From NCBI GenBank assembly GCA_025360685.1, contig JANYBR010000013.1:1-15420 (forward strand): 15,420 nt of DNA, read 5' to 3'. Positions 14,548-15,420 of this stretch are shown here, in pieces. The stretch is from Pseudomonadota bacterium (lineage in GTDB: Bacteria > Pseudomonadota > Alphaproteobacteria > Micropepsales > Micropepsaceae). Every line of letters starts with the position of its first letter. Position 1 is the stretch's first letter. The position numbers were made by a program, and so were the translations under genes. The notes beneath the pieces are model-generated. The model was not told the DNA's origin. It did not search any database and saw only the letters and a program-made list of their open reading frames with translations.

Positions 14548-15420
14548 ATGTTCTTCAAGTTCTTCGACGAGCTCCGCGCCGCCAGGATTCCGGTTACGCT
14601 CAAGGAATATCTCGCGCTGATGGACGCGATGGACAAAGACGTCATCGATATGAAAGTCGAGGACTTCTACTTCCTGTCGCGTACCGCGCTGGTGAAGGAT
14701 GAGCGCAACCTCGACAAGTTCGACCAGGTCTTCGGCCATGTCTTCAAGGGTCTTGAAGGCCTGGACGCCTCGATCATCGCGCAAATTCCCGAAGAGTGGC
14801 TCAAAGCCCTGACCGAGAAATTCCTCTCCGAAGAGGAGAAGAAGATGATCGAGAAGGCCGGCGGCTGGGACAAGCTGATGGAACAGCTCAAAGCCCGCAT
14901 CGAGGAACAAAAGAAGCGTCACGAAAAGGGCAACAAGGCCATCGGCACCGGCGGCACCTCGCCCTACGGCAATGGCGGCTACAATCCCGAAGGCGTGCGC
15001 ATCGGCCAGGACAAGTCGCGCCACGGCAAGGCGGTCAAAGTCTGGGACAAGCGCGAATATAAGAATCTCGACGATTCGGTCGAGCTCGGTACGCGCAACA
15101 TCAAGGTGGCGCTGCGCCGCCTGCGCAAATGGGCGCGGCTGGGCGCCGAGGTCGAGCTCGACATTCCCGGCACCATCAAGGACACGGCCAACAAGGGTTA
15201 TCTGGACCTCAAGCTGATCCCCGAGCGCCACAACACGGTCAAGGTGCTGCTGTTCTTCGACATCGGCGGTTCGATGGATGCGCACATCAAGCTCTGCGAG
15301 GAGCTGTTCAGCGCGGCCAAGACCGAATTCAAGCACATGGATTTCTTCTACTTCCACAATTGCCTGTACGAGGCGGTATGGAAGGACAATCGCCGCCGCC
15401 ACAACGAAAAACTCAACACC
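14548..15420 (+). CDS. CoxE-like VWA-domain protein (C-terminus cut by window edge)
   Basis: The first 291 residues of a CoxE-like von Willebrand factor A protein, the usual partner of MoxR ATPases. It starts MFFKFFDELRAARIPVTLKEYLALMDAMDK, the classical N-terminus of this family. A charged coiled segment (about 85-135: EEEKKMIEKAGGWDKLMEQL) and a Gly-rich stretch (GTGGTSPYGNGGYNPEG) follow, then RNIKVALRRLRKWARLGAEVELDI. The VWA domain begins VKVLLFFDIGGSMDAHI. Its metal-binding MIDAS motif reads D238-x-G240-x-S242, so the first Ser of the canonical DxSxS is Gly, a variant known in this family. No signal peptide is present, so it is cytoplasmic. The ATG 14548 has a GAAGG some 11 bases upstream. 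The frame is open to the last base; the rest is beyond the window. Confidence 0.94.
   Translation, partial: MFFKFFDELRAARIPVTLKEYLALMDAMDKDVIDMKVEDFYFLSRTALVKDERNLDKFDQVFGHVFKGLEGLDASIIAQIPEEWLKALTEKFLSEEEKKMIEKAGGWDKLMEQLKARIEEQKKRHEKGNKAIGTGGTSPYGNGGYNPEGVRIGQDKSRHGKAVKVWDKREYKNLDDSVELGTRNIKVALRRLRKWARLGAEVELDIPGTIKDTANKGYLDLKLIPERHNTVKVLLFFDIGGSMDAHIKLCEELFSAAKTEFKHMDFFYFHNCLYEAVWKDNRRRHNEKLNT

Noticed and set aside
14500..15402. 300-codon minus-strand frame antisense to the VWA gene
   Set aside because: The plus frame matches CoxE-like proteins from its first residue; the antisense frame exists because of codon bias.
1..15420. CRISPR arrays, insertion sequences, tRNA or rRNA genes
   Set aside because: No regularly spaced repeats, transposase motifs or RNA-gene signatures were seen.

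Overview
This is a high-GC window with tightly packed operons, frequent ATGA stop/start overlaps and gene families typical of Alphaproteobacteria. That assignment is inference from gene content and style: no rRNA or other marker is present. I see no mobile element, CRISPR array, tRNA or rRNA, and both ends cut a gene.

Layout: (1) 1-1878, minus: a membrane-anchored PAS hybrid sensor histidine kinase with its C-terminus off the left edge. (2) 2035-2424, plus: a small secreted protein of unknown function with a strong RBS, closed by a clear intrinsic terminator. (3) 2650-5263, plus: pstC-pstA-pstB, the inner-membrane part of the high-affinity phosphate importer, without pstS, phoU or phoB beside it. 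A REP-like nested palindrome follows. (4) 5439-7210, minus: a DUF3311 mini-membrane protein coupled to a sodium:solute symporter, the usual pairing of monocarboxylate-type (MctP-like) permeases. (5) 7354-7893, plus: an unknown four-helix membrane protein.

(6) 7909-10319, minus: a modA-type molybdate-binding protein whose stop overlaps the start of an OprO/OprP-type outer-membrane porin gene. Upstream lies an 11+2+11 bp perfect palindrome resembling a molybdate-responsive operator (Mo-box). No modB or modC is present. (7) 10409-10837, minus: a small exported helical protein of unknown function. (8) 10921-12845, minus: comM (YifB-type AAA+ helicase) overlapped by a small DUF1761-like membrane protein gene. 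(9) 13002-15420, plus: a MoxR-family AAA+ ATPase, a secreted protein that starts inside the moxR stop codon, and a CoxE-like VWA protein cut by the right edge, together a MoxR/VWA chaperone-type module.

Most genes belong to known families. The most unusual part is the modA-porin pair with its palindrome, which suggests a metal-oxyanion uptake unit joining an outer-membrane channel to a periplasmic binding protein without its own ABC permease. Next are the minimal pst cluster, the intergenic REP-like element and the exported protein embedded in the MoxR/VWA operon.
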